Of a stretch of DNA of 16,221 nucleotides, positions 1 through 7,336 are shown piece by piece. Both the position numbers and the translations under genes were made by a program. The stretch is from Geosiphon pyriformis (Eukaryota; Glomeromycota; Glomeromycetes; Archaeosporales; Geosiphonaceae), in NCBI GenBank assembly GCA_016748015.1, contig JAAOMT010000267.1, forward strand, positions 1 through 16,221, in the 5' to 3' direction. How positions within the stretch are numbered: position 1 is the first letter of the stretch; each line of letters starts with the position of its first letter. The notes beneath the pieces are model-generated. The model saw only the letters and a list, made by a program, of their open reading frames with translations. It was not told the DNA's origin and made no database searches.

Positions 1-389
1 CCTAACCCTAACCCTAACTCTATCCCTATCCCTATCCCTATCCCTATCCCTATCCCTAACCCTATCCCTATCCCTAACCCTAACCCTAACCCTAACCCTA
101 ACCCTAACCCTAACCCTAACCCTAACCCTAACCCTAACCCTAACCCTAACCCTAACCCTAACCCTAACCCTAACCCTAACCCTAACCCTATCCCTAACCC
201 TAACCCTAACCCTATCCCTATCCCTAACCCTAACCCTATCCCTAACCCTAACCCTAACCCTATCCCTATCCCTATCCCTATCCCTATCCCTATCCCTATC
301 CCTATCCCTATAAATATCCCTATCCCTATCCCTATCCCTATAAATATCCCTATAAATATCCCTATCCCTATAAATATCCCTATCTCTAA
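1..389. repeat. Telomere repeat array (CCCTAA/TTAGGG) with CCCTAT and AAATAT variant hexamers
   Basis: This is C-rich telomere strand reading 5' to 3' into the window, as expected for a left chromosome end. Zones are visible: a mixed zone (1-72) with CCCTAA, CCCTAT and one CTCTAT; a pure CCCTAA block (about 73-189); a mixed zone (about 190-257); then almost pure CCCTAT (about 258-384). In the innermost part the hexamer AAATAT replaces CCCTAT four times, at about 311, 341, 353 and 371. Those positions are multiples of six apart, so the hexamer register is kept. The last unit is CTCTAA, followed by about 20 bp of non-repeat sequence before LINE homology. Canonical TTAGGG is the telomere repeat of many fungi and animals. 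Variants next to the chromosome body are common; variants at the outer tip are less expected. Confidence 0.97.
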
Positions 390-408
390 TCTCTTATCTT
401 CTACTATA

Positions 409-1125
409 ACCAAGTTGCAAGCTGTTACTCTCACTTTGGAATGTATTCCGTCCTCTTGTTCAGTGCTCTTGTTTTTTGACAGTGTAGCTACTATTAATGC
501 ATGTGTCTTTGAGTTGTCATCTGGAATTCCAGATTTCAACAACTGGTATTGGGTCAAGCATAGGCATGTTTTTAATTTGATTAGAGATAAGGATCTTAGT
601 GTAAGTTGGGCCAAAGTCAAGAGTCATGCTGGTGTTCCTAGTAATGTAAAAGCTGACAGATTTGCAGATGAGACTGCTGGCTCTTTCTATGTTTTACTAG
701 TGAGAGTCCGTGAAAGTTTTTTAATGGCTAAAAATACTGTGGTCTCAGACAATGCTTGTTATTTCGTCAGGAATTTTTTTAGGTCTATTTGTCACGCTCG
801 TTGGAAAGCTAGTCCAAACCATAATGTGGTCTCTGTTGACATGTTGTGGGATTTTGATTGGGTTGCTTCTGTGAGGATCTGGCATCCTGATTCACATATG
901 CTTACTGGGTTTACCAGCCAAAAATTAGCAGATCTTCATACATATTTAATAAAGACTTTGCATAGAAGGTTGCCGGTAGCAGTCAGGAAAAAATTGTATG
1001 ATAGATATTATCCAGGTGTTTAATGCTTATTGTGTGGGAAGGTGGAATTGCCCGACCATAATTTTTCTTATTTACAAGATGCTCACACTCATGAGGAGAT
1101 TCTATTAGAGGCTTCCACACGTTAG
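409..1125 (+). pseudogene. LINE RNase H domain and zinc-knuckle fragment (decayed)
   Basis: Frame 1 reads through from the telomere junction. RNase H features are a beta-strand with the first catalytic-type Asp (F-F-D-S, near 475-486), the W-A-K-V-K-S-H strand around 608-630, and the late Asp in K-A-D-R-F-A-D-E (about 649-672). The conserved helix Glu normally preceding L-Q-A-V appears as Lys, unless homology starts just after it. The domain continues into V-R-K-K-L-Y-D-R-Y-Y-P-G-V and is cut by TAA at 1021. The same frame then resumes with C-L-L-C-G-K-V-E and D-H (1024-1059), a C-x2-C...H motif like those after RNase H in LINEs; the final Cys is missing. A second stop, TAG, follows at 1123. 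No convincing start codon exists: the frame is open back through the telomere repeats because the hexamer lacks stops in this frame. Non-functional. Confidence 0.85.
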
Positions 1126-1218
1126 ATTTTTTTGGTTAACATTTGTGACCTGTCTTCTTCTTCTGTTTTTCTGTTTTTCTGGTTCTTAATTCTTGCCTTT
1201 TAGATGTTGGCAGATATT

Positions 1219-1604
1219 CGGTTTTGTATAAGGAATTTGTAATGAAGAGTTAGTGTGCTAAAGTGGCTGGTATTTTCGATAATGTTAAGAAAACTTCCTG
1301 TATAGTTATTGATTGTGTAAGATTCTTGGTTAAGTTGTATCATTCTAGGGTGTAGTTGGTTAGATCTAAGTTTAGGTTGGACATAGAGAAAGCTGGCTTG
1401 GTCAGTAACAATAGCTTGATGTCGGGTCTATCATGTGATATGTTTTTTGTGCTTTCTGACAGTGTGGTTAAGTTGCTTAGTATCGCTGAGTCTTTTGCTA
1501 TCGGTTTTGGTCATCACAGGCCTTGCTTTTTTTTTCAGGTTGGGATAGTAGTTTTTGTGTTCGTGTTGATACATAGTGTTGCTTTGTTTGGCCTGAATGG
1601 CTAG
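1219..1604 (+). pseudogene. LINE ORF C-terminal tail (decayed, different frame)
   Basis: Frame 3 from about 1219 resumes the same polyprotein tail after a stretch (about 1126-1218) where frame is lost. Readable pieces include V-L-Y-K-E-F-V, V-R-F-L-V-K-L-Y and L-V-R-S-K-F-R-L-D-I-E-K-A-G-L-V. TAG stops interrupt at 1251 and 1353, both where Trp would fit the family (my inference: TGG to TAG). The frame then stays open from 1356 to the TAG at 1602. The combination of an RNase H fragment upstream and this tail downstream, in order and on one strand, shows they belong to one degraded element. No enzymatic motif lies in this tail. Confidence 0.7.
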
Positions 1605-1699
1605 CCACATATAGAAAATGTGTGAGTCACATTTAGTTTGAACCATTTAGTCTGGCTCTATGTATTAGATAGTGGTTGGGCTTCACTCATTAAACAGTT

Positions 1700-1711
1700 A
1701 ATAAAAAAAAA
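1700..1711 (+). other. LINE 3' end: AATAAA and A-run
   Basis: AATAAA at 1700-1705 merges directly into a run of A ending at 1711, then the sequence switches to AT-dinucleotide-like, much more AT-rich DNA. This is the expected boundary of a LINE 3' end with its poly(A) tail. No target-site duplication can be tested, because the 5' end is lost at the telomere. Confidence 0.6.
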
Positions 1712-2340
1712 TATATATATAAATATGTTTAAAATAAAAAATTAAATAAGTATTTAAATACAAAATTGTTAAATACTTAAATAAAATAAAAAAAAATAGT
1801 TTTTTTAATTTATATAGCTTAATATAAGTTTAAATTACTGGTTATATATAAAAAATGTGTAAGTAATATTTTTGATGCATATTTTAAGTTTTAATTAATT
1901 TATATTTAATTCATACATAAAAATAAGATTATTAAATTTGTTTTATTTACAAATTAAAATATATAAGCATTTATTTTTTAAGTTTAAATTAATATAAAAT
2001 TACATATATATATACAAAATAATAATAAAAATATATTTATTACTGGTTTAATTTTTTCTAATTTTAAAACTTTCAATTATTTTTATTTTAAAATAATAAA
2101 ACAAATTTTATTCAATATTAAAATATATAAAACAATAATAATGTTAATTTAACAAAACAAAATAACTTAATGAATATTTCACAATACAATAATTATTAAA
2201 AAAACAATTATATTATATAGGCATATAACAGAGAGTAAAAACTTTGATTATTGTTATAATTTAAATAGTAAATTTATACTGATTTAAAACGTGATTGACA
2301 CAAACCAAATATATATTAGGCCATATCTTCCCAATTTATA
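1712..2340. other. AT-rich non-coding stretch
   Basis: Almost only A and T, with short runs such as (TA)n near 1712-1722 and 2002-2015. No open frame of useful length and no conserved motif seen on either strand. It ends in a slightly richer segment (2280-2358) resembling an upstream region, with a TATATA at about 2310. Confidence 0.7.
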
Positions 2341-2358
2341 ACAAATACACAAAACACC

Positions 2359-2510
2359 ATGGCTAATGTCAACAAAATTGATGTTACCGGAGGTTTTTGG
2401 TCTCTTTTCTTAAATGTTGTTAATGTTGATTTGTTGTGAATTTATGTTTCCAGGAAGTAGTTGAATCTCCAATAACTGAATTTATCTTCAAATTATCTCC
2501 TATAATTTGA
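2359..2510 (+). CDS. Doubtful short two-exon gene start
   Basis: An ATG in a good context (ACACCATGG) at 2359 opens a 26-codon frame (M-A-N-V-N-K-I-D-V-T-G-G...) ending in TGA at 2437. Downstream, TTTCCAG at 2447-2453 looks like a 3' splice site and is followed by an open stretch (E-V-V-E-S-P-I-T-E-F...) to TGA at 2508. A join from the most obvious donor (G-GTTTTT after 2391) gives an immediate stop, so a working spliced gene is not demonstrated. I do not recognise the peptide. It may be the first exon of a lost gene. Confidence 0.2.
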
Positions 2511-2560
2511 ACTTGCTAGACTTATGAGTGGAATAGCCAATTCCATGCCAGTTGCTTTAT

Positions 2561-2690
2561 GTAGTTATGTTGTAGTAAATGTCAACTCTTTCTCAGGAAT
2601 TGCTCATCTGGAAGCTCACTAAAAATGTGTAGTTACTTTGCTGTGAAAGTCAACTCTTTTACAGGAATCTTGTCTGTAGGCTACCTTAAT
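2561..2690 (+). repeat. Degenerate 68-bp tandem duplication
   Basis: GTAGTTA..TTG.TGT.AA..GTCAACTCTTT...CAGGAAT occurs starting at 2561 and again at 2629, a spacing of 68 bp. The 5' two thirds of each copy match well and the remainder diverges. No coding role seen. Confidence 0.6.
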
Positions 2691-2699
2691 AATTGTAAT

Positions 2700-2740
2700 A
2701 AGAAAAGAAAAGAAATATAAAAGAAATATAAAAGAAATAG
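2700..2740. repeat. Short purine-rich tandem repeat
   Basis: Units of the type AGAAATATAAA, period 11, follow two AGAAA-type units. A low-complexity tract with no evident function. Confidence 0.5.
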
Positions 2741-3040
2741 GATTTTATCAAAGAAAACGTTTTTCTATTCAGGCCTGAAGTCACTAACAGTTTACTGAAA
2801 TTGGTAGCTAATCAATTTCGAAATGTTAGTTGGGTTTTAGAGGTTTTTCCAAGTACAATAATTAAAGAATTTGGTTTTTCGAATTATTTGATATTTATTT
2901 CTTTTTTTGGTATGTATAGGAATGGTTTTAAAAAATAAATCTAAAGTAAGATACATTTTCTCAAAGGGAAATGCTCTTCTTTTATATAACTTGTCATAAC
3001 ACTATTCTATGAACTTGAACTTTGCTATTTTCTACAATTT

Positions 3041-3160
3041 TGCTGAACTAAAGATATATTTTAGCAAACTACAAGTTATTTCTGCAAACTATTAGATATT
3101 TCGATGAACTATCAATTATTTCGGCGAATTTTTACAAATTTTGGCAAACTTTTGAATGTT
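3041..3160. repeat. 20-bp minisatellite, six degenerate units
   Basis: Six consecutive 20-bp units start at 3041, 3061, 3081, 3101, 3121 and 3141. The pattern is roughly T-T/C-x-G-C-A-A-A-C-T-A followed by an AT-rich half ending in ATT (e.g. 3081-3100, TCTGCAAACTATTAGATATT). Spacing is exact while sequence drifts. A possible weaker unit lies at 3021. Two units contain GGCGAA or GGCAAA. Confidence 0.75.
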
Positions 3161-3389
3161 ACATAGTTCAGGGTATTGCATGATTTGATCATCACAATTA
3201 GGTTACATTTGTGTTGTGTACAAATTGGGTTATTAATTAAATGATAATTTTGGACATTTTGTTAATATAATAAGTAATAATTTGAAATGATAATATATGC
3301 TAATTAATAATAAAATTTATAAGATAATTTCATGCTAAATAATATCTCTAATTTCGTCTAGTAACATTGAACATTAATTAAAGGTGGCT

Positions 3390-3689
3390 ATGACTAAGTA
3401 TAGAAGATGCATAAAAGAGCTGGAGGAGAAAGGTAAGAAGCTGGGTGAAAAAGAAGTTGAGTTACATGACTTGAAAAAGAATTTGAGACAGAGGAAGTAC
3501 AAAAACAAAAACAAAAAAAATTGCTGAATAGAAGATATACAAAAGCTAAAAGATAAATTGAAGGAGCTAAAAGTAGAAAAGAACAAGTTAAAAGTAGAAA
3601 AAAACAAGTGGAAAGTGCAAATGCAAAAATTACAAAATATGTTGATAGAAGAAACAACTAAGACAGATAACTTGGGCGTTAGGAAATAG
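3390..3689 (+). pseudogene. Coiled-coil segment with in-frame TGA
   Basis: From the ATG at 3390 the frame gives a Lys/Glu/Leu-rich sequence with heptad-like leucine spacing (I-K-E-L-E-E-K, K-L-K-D-K-L-K-E-L, W-K-V-Q-M-Q-K-L-Q). It is cut by TGA at 3525 after 45 codons, resumes in the same frame with unbroken coiled-coil character, and ends with TAG at 3687 (99 codon positions including the internal stop). That the heptads resume in the same frame argues for a nonsense change rather than an intron; the nearest GT...AG pair around the stop (3497-3531) would shift the frame. It may have been the N-terminal part of the nuclease-kinase gene just downstream or a separate small gene. The Phe/Ser/Leu-rich reading on the opposite strand is just its antisense. 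Confidence 0.65.
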
Positions 3690-3707
3690 AGTAGGATAAA
3701 AAAGTAC
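3671..3707 (+). repeat. Shared block, copy 1 (second copy at 5814-5850)
   Basis: CTTGGGCGTTAGGAAATAGA followed by GTAGGATAAAAAAGT matches CTTGAGTGTTGGAAAATGAA plus the same GTAGGATAAAAAAGT at 5814. In both places a coding-like frame ends in a stop codon just before the identical 16-mer AGTAGGATAAAAAAGT. Confidence 0.6.
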
Positions 3708-3786
3708 TTTCTTTGGGAAAATAGAGTAGTGTGTACATAGGGTAAAATAGACATAGTAATGTGGTTTTCTATATTGTAGATTTATT

Positions 3787-3809
3787 ACTAACTGGAGTTA
3801 CTTTTCTAG
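3787..3809 (+). promoter_or_regulatory. Putative intron 3' end (branch site and acceptor)
   Basis: TTACTAACT at 3785-3793 matches the fungal branch-point consensus, and a pyrimidine stretch CTTTTCTAG ends at 3809. The frame of the nuclease-kinase relic becomes convincing right after this point, so its exon probably starts at 3810. The matching donor is not identified. Confidence 0.55.
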
Positions 3810-5113
3810 TTAAAATCAGCTTAGAAGAGCTGTCATCTATACTACCATCTGTAACATATTCTTCAACAGGTGTTATATTGAAGACCACTACGAAAGTTGA
3901 TGGTGACCTACTGACAAGTGTACTGCTTTGGGATAACTTTCTTGAGGAAGTGAACCAATTCCATTTCAATCAACAACTGAGATTTAAGAGACTGCAATTT
4001 GCTAAAAATAGAGAGATGTCTAATGAAGAAAATGTTTGTGATGCCTTGAATGCCAACATTTGTACAGTGGTAAATAGGCTTATGTCATCAGAAGATTATA
4101 AGTTCACAAGGCTTTAAACTCATGCTCTTGGTATATCAGACTTCAATTGTTTTCTTGGAAAATTATTAATATTAGTAATTGAAGTTAAAAGAAAGTGTGT
4201 GTTAGAAGATATTGGTGGAAGAACATTTTCTGAGTTTTATCAGGATAATAACAAGACAAAAATGATAGTCCAACAAATCTACAATTATATGGGAGCAAAT
4301 GAGTGTAGATATAGTATTATAACTACCTACAATAATTACTGGTTTCTACGCCGAGAGCACACAATGCTTTGGATCTCAGAAACTTTTTCACTACAATCAA
4401 AATCTCCACTAGTGCTTAAGGTATATGCTTATTTGGCTCAACAAGCAAAGAATAATTTTGAATCCCTTAATCTATCTTCTACCCAATCAGCAAATCAACA
4501 ATTGACTACCAGCACATCTATATATCAACAATTATCTAATGCTTTTGACAAGCTATATAATTTTGCTTTTACAGATTTTAAGTTCATGAATATACTAGGT
4601 CAAGGCCGAAGTAGTAAAATGCTTTTATGCGAATTTTACAGTGAAATAATTGCTTTAAAGACTGTCGACTTGGCAAAAGTATCACCATATGTTCTGGAAG
4701 AAATACAAAAAGAAATAGAGATCTATGAAAGTTTTGCTAATATCCAGGGACAATATATTTCGAAATTGGTTTGTCATGGATATTATAGAAGAGAAATGTG
4801 CTTCATTATTGAATTGACTATTGTTGGTACCCTATTGGATAAGCACAAAATAACGAAACAACAAAATTCAAGAGCTCTTAAGGCATTAGAAACTATCTAC
4901 AAGCATAACATTCTCCAAAATAACATTTGGAAGGAAAATATTTTAGTTGATGATAGTGGAGACATATATTTGATAGATTTTGGAATAGCAAGTCAGGCAG
5001 ACACAAAAAAGAAGTGAAAGCTTTTTGAGGAAAAACAGATGAAATTATCTTGTTTACTAGATAAATATACAGTCATGCCTCCACAGTTGCCCTGTCAGTT
5101 CCTAGGAATCTGA
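3810..5113 (+). pseudogene. PD-(D/E)XK nuclease-like plus protein-kinase-like fusion (decayed)
   Basis: One frame runs from the acceptor at 3809 to TGA at 5111, interrupted only by TAA at 4115 and TGA at 5015. The first part has the D-(x13)-E-V-K pattern of the PD-(D/E)XK nuclease fold (Asp codon 4139, Glu 4181, Lys 4187), followed by Q-Q-I-Y-N-Y-M-G and W-F-L-R-R-E, typical of the later motifs of that fold. After a Ser/Gln-rich linker (about 4455-4550) comes a small kinase-like domain: glycine loop G-Q-G-R-S-S-K (4598), I-A-L-K with the ATP-site Lys (4658), and L-I-D-F-G with the Mg-binding Asp (4976). The catalytic-loop site reads Q-N-N-I-W-K-E-N-I-L; the expected catalytic Asp is Asn (4922) and the His is Gln, so catalysis was lost. 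Such nuclease-kinase fusions are known among Crinkler-type eukaryotic effectors (family knowledge). The specific role is unknown. Confidence 0.75.
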
Positions 5114-5674
5114 TGATTATATAGAGGGTGTGACTACAAAAACTGTTTTATGTAACTGAGTATGCAATCAAATATTATCATGCTTTTATATTGGTTGAAA
5201 TACTGATAATGTGTAACAAAAAAAAGAGATATAAGCCTATGTTTGGTCATTTTCAGTAAGATTAATGTGGTCATAGAATTTGAATTGATTATTGCTAGAA
5301 TAAAAATAGTCATTTTATTAAATTCTATTGTAATTCTTGTGTATTTTGAATGAGGTAATAAATAGAATTACACTGTTACAACATTTGTAATTTAATGCAT
5401 TTTATTTTATTTCACTATTTTTATAGGTCAAATGACAGGGAGTTTTTTTTGGAACTTGTTGTTGAGTATTTCACTTAGACCATTAACTTAAGAATACCAG
5501 AGTAGTTTCATAACAGAAACCATAGTAGTAAATATAAGTTTTAATCAAATGTAATTTATTTTAGACTTAACAATCAACAGAAATTAAAGTAAAATAGTTT
5601 AGTCTCAGATCAACTTGAAATTGATGAACAAATATGCAGATTACTGTTATAAAAGTGATTAAATTTATTTATAG
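5114..5674. other. Non-coding stretch after the nuclease-kinase relic
   Basis: AT-rich with no open frame that resembles a known protein. It ends in TTTATTTATAG (about 5664-5674), which could serve as an intron acceptor for the Cys-rich fragment that follows. Confidence 0.5.
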
Positions 5675-5850
5675 GATTACCTGTATATGCAATTGTGGTT
5701 GCTCAAAAATAATTCCAAAAGGAAAGTTTGCTGAATTGTATGAAGCGTTTCAAGCTCTCTTTAGATCCAAACAAGATATATTTTTAATGACTCAACTGAA
5801 AGCACTGAACGACTTGAGTGTTGGAAAATGAAGTAGGATAAAAAAGTTGT
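5675..5850 (+). pseudogene. Cys-rich fragment, possibly N-terminus of a transposase-like protein
   Basis: The frame reads C-I-C-N-C-G-C-S-K (a dense Cys cluster, possibly metal binding), then A-E-L-Y-E-A-F-Q-A-L, K-Q-D-I-F-L-M-T-Q-L-K-A-L, and stops with TGA at 5829. The same frame continues S-R-I-K-K-L before TAA at 5847. The frame is open upstream to 5634 but has no clear ATG in good context; a splice acceptor just before 5675 is more plausible as the exon start. The Cys cluster, F-L-M-x-Q-L and basic S-R-x-x-K-K order recalls the N-terminus of a repeated transposase-like family in mycorrhizal fungi, but this is memory only. No catalytic domain follows within the window. Confidence 0.35.
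5814..5850 (+). repeat. Shared block, copy 2 (first copy at 3671-3707)
   Basis: Carries the identical 16-mer AGTAGGATAAAAAAGT after a stop codon, with similar flanks on both sides, including TACTTTCTT or TTACTTTCTT shortly after. The frame relative to the preceding stop is the same in both copies. Confidence 0.6.
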
Positions 5851-6377
5851 AAAAATTACTTTCTTATCTATCTTATTACCATTATTTTTCGTTCATTTGA
5901 CTAATTTGTGCTCATTGACTTCTCCCTCTTGCTTCCAAAATTGCTTTGTATTTAACTCAATAATAAAATCTTTGGACTTAATTTTAACTCTTAACTTAAG
6001 TTTTACTCTTTACTTCAATTATCTATTATTTATACCCATTTTTATCTATTTAAGAAAACGTTCAATATATTTTTATGATGTTAATTAACTATTGTTTTCT
6101 TCCTTCTCTTTTCTTGTCACCAATATGCTTTATAGCTGAGTCTTCTTCTGGTAGGTTTATTTGTTTTAGTATTAAGTTTTGTGGACAGAGCTAGGTTATA
6201 TGTAAACTTGTTTTAAAGAAAACAAGAAATAGTATGGGTTACAAGAGATGCTATGAGTTAATAGAGAAGCAATAGAGGGAGTATAATTCAAATGTGTTAC
6301 AACATGCATTGAAATCATAGTACCGCTTGCAACATTGACTAATTAGTATTTTTCTTCTTGTTGTTATGCATTTTTAG
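5851..6377. other. Non-coding stretch, probable intron or leader of the NTPase relic
   Basis: No protein I recognise; the frame at 5897-6088 is Phe/Leu/Ile-rich and looks like chance reading of AT-rich DNA. The 3' end carries TTGACTAATTAG (6335-6346), a branch-like sequence, and TTTTTAG at 6371-6377, which together look like an intron end just before the NTPase exon. Confidence 0.45.
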
Positions 6378-7336
6378 CAAAAGATACACAGAAAGACAAA
6401 ACCCACTGTGACTGCTCTCCACAAAAAAATCAGGCTTTTGTGGATGCCTTTAAAATACCATACAAGGATCCATCAAACCTGGTTGAATTATTTCAAGAAT
6501 ACATTAATAACATACTTTATGGAATGCTCTTTCAGAGTTCTAGATATGGAAAAACCCGTTTTATTAAACAAATTGTGAGGAAAATTCCTACATCATATGT
6601 GTATCTACACCACAAGGAAAGTACTGGATACTCACCTACTACGTCTTACACACCAGAGATCTTCAATGCACTGGAAAAGATCTCAGATGAAGAGGAATGA
6701 CATTTCATGTTTATTCTTTGGCACACTATCAAAAAGCTGCAAGAATATTCCCTCACTGAATCAGCTGAGAAACTCTAGAATCTGCAACTGGATTATGAAG
6801 TGTGCTAGAAATTCTGAGCAGAAGTCTTAACAAGCAGTAAAGACTGAGAGAATGTTGATCAGAGTGATGCAAACCTCAGCAGAAATAAATTCCCATTCTC
6901 AGATAATCCCAACAATGAAGTCAAGATTCTTTTATGCATTGACAAAGCTCAATGCCTTATTAGTTTTGTGCAAAATGATGACTGCAGTAAATTTCGATTG
7001 TTTAGAAAAGCTATGAGATACATCAACTGGAATGGCTTCTTCATCTTCTTTTTGGACACACTTAGCAAAGTTTTTAACTTTACACTATCATTATCAGCAG
7101 ACCCATCTGCAAAAAAAGATGAGCTAAAATTTGAATTATTTCATCCATTTATTCGACTTACAACAATGAATATCTTTGGAAAAAGACAGAAGATCCAGTA
7201 GAAAAATCTGAAAAAGACCTGATAGTTCAATTGGCAAGTCTAGAGAAATTATTAATATACAGCTATTTTAATATTAAATGGAAAGATCACTCCTCAACTT
7301 AAATAGCTCTTAAAAGACTTGTCTCACTATTGAAGA
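6378..7336 (+). pseudogene. Decayed P-loop NTPase of Crinkler-effector type
   Basis: From the acceptor at 6377 the frame reads through a Cys pair (C-D-C), then D-P-S-N-L-V-E-L-F, a Walker A-like Q-S-S-R-Y-G-K-T-R (6533-6559) and Y-V-Y-L-H-H-K-E-S-T-G-Y. It continues in the same frame across five stops (TGA 6698, TAG 6776, TAG 6806, TGA 6815, TGA 6845) to Walker B I-L-L-C-I-D-K-A-Q (Asp codon 6941), where the usual catalytic Glu is Lys. Further motifs are F-I-F-F-L-D-T-L-S and H-P-F-I-R-L-T-T-M. A one-base loss in the T-run at 7175-7177 then moves homology to frame 1 until TAA at 7300, with faint traces to about 7336. The motif order matches the NTPase module of Crinkler-type effectors and related fungal families. 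It is clearly dead and meets the minus-strand kinase relic tail to tail. Confidence 0.75.

Larger units (their letters stand above)
405..1711 (+). mobile_element. 5'-truncated, decayed non-LTR retrotransposon (LINE) abutting the telomere
   Basis: The segment holds the C-terminal part of a LINE ORF2-type polyprotein: an RNase H domain, a CCHC-like zinc motif and a C-terminal tail, then a 3' UTR ending in AATAAA plus an A-run at 1700-1711. No reverse transcriptase or endonuclease domain is present; the homology starts inside RNase H, only about 20 bp from the last telomere hexamer. The sense strand points away from the chromosome end, so the poly(A) side faces the chromosome body. The coding part is broken by several stops and at least one frame change. 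Two origins fit: telomere addition onto a LINE that was broken, or a LINE attached to a chromosome end and later capped. Base composition is less AT-rich than the sequence just downstream. Confidence 0.85.

Noticed and set aside
1-1020. One open frame from base 1 through the telomere into the LINE, as if a Pro-Asn repeat protein were fused to RNase H
   Set aside because: A six-base repeat without a stop in that frame is open by arithmetic; there is no promoter or start, and the LINE part is broken.
1431-1646. Small minus-strand frame
   Set aside because: Lies opposite the LINE tail, has no motif and is explained as a shadow.
3374-3754. Phe/Ser/Leu-rich membrane-like protein on the minus strand
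   Set aside because: It is the antisense of a Lys/Glu-rich coiled-coil frame, which produces such composition automatically.
5897-6088. Hydrophobic 63-codon frame on the plus strand
   Set aside because: Composition is that of AT-rich DNA read by chance; no start context, motif or splice support.
6597-6830. Alternative plus-strand frame in the NTPase region
   Set aside because: The protein motifs (Walker A side and Walker B) are in the other frame; this is a shadow.
3390-6847. A non-standard genetic code explaining the in-frame stops
   Set aside because: TAA, TAG and TGA all interrupt homologous frames, catalytic residues are also lost, and frameshifts occur in neighbouring genes; decay is simpler.
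3390-7336. One single large gene joining coiled coil, nuclease-kinase and NTPase
   Set aside because: The nuclease-kinase frame has a plausible natural end at 5111 and a separate Cys-rich fragment lies between; splicing across cannot be shown.
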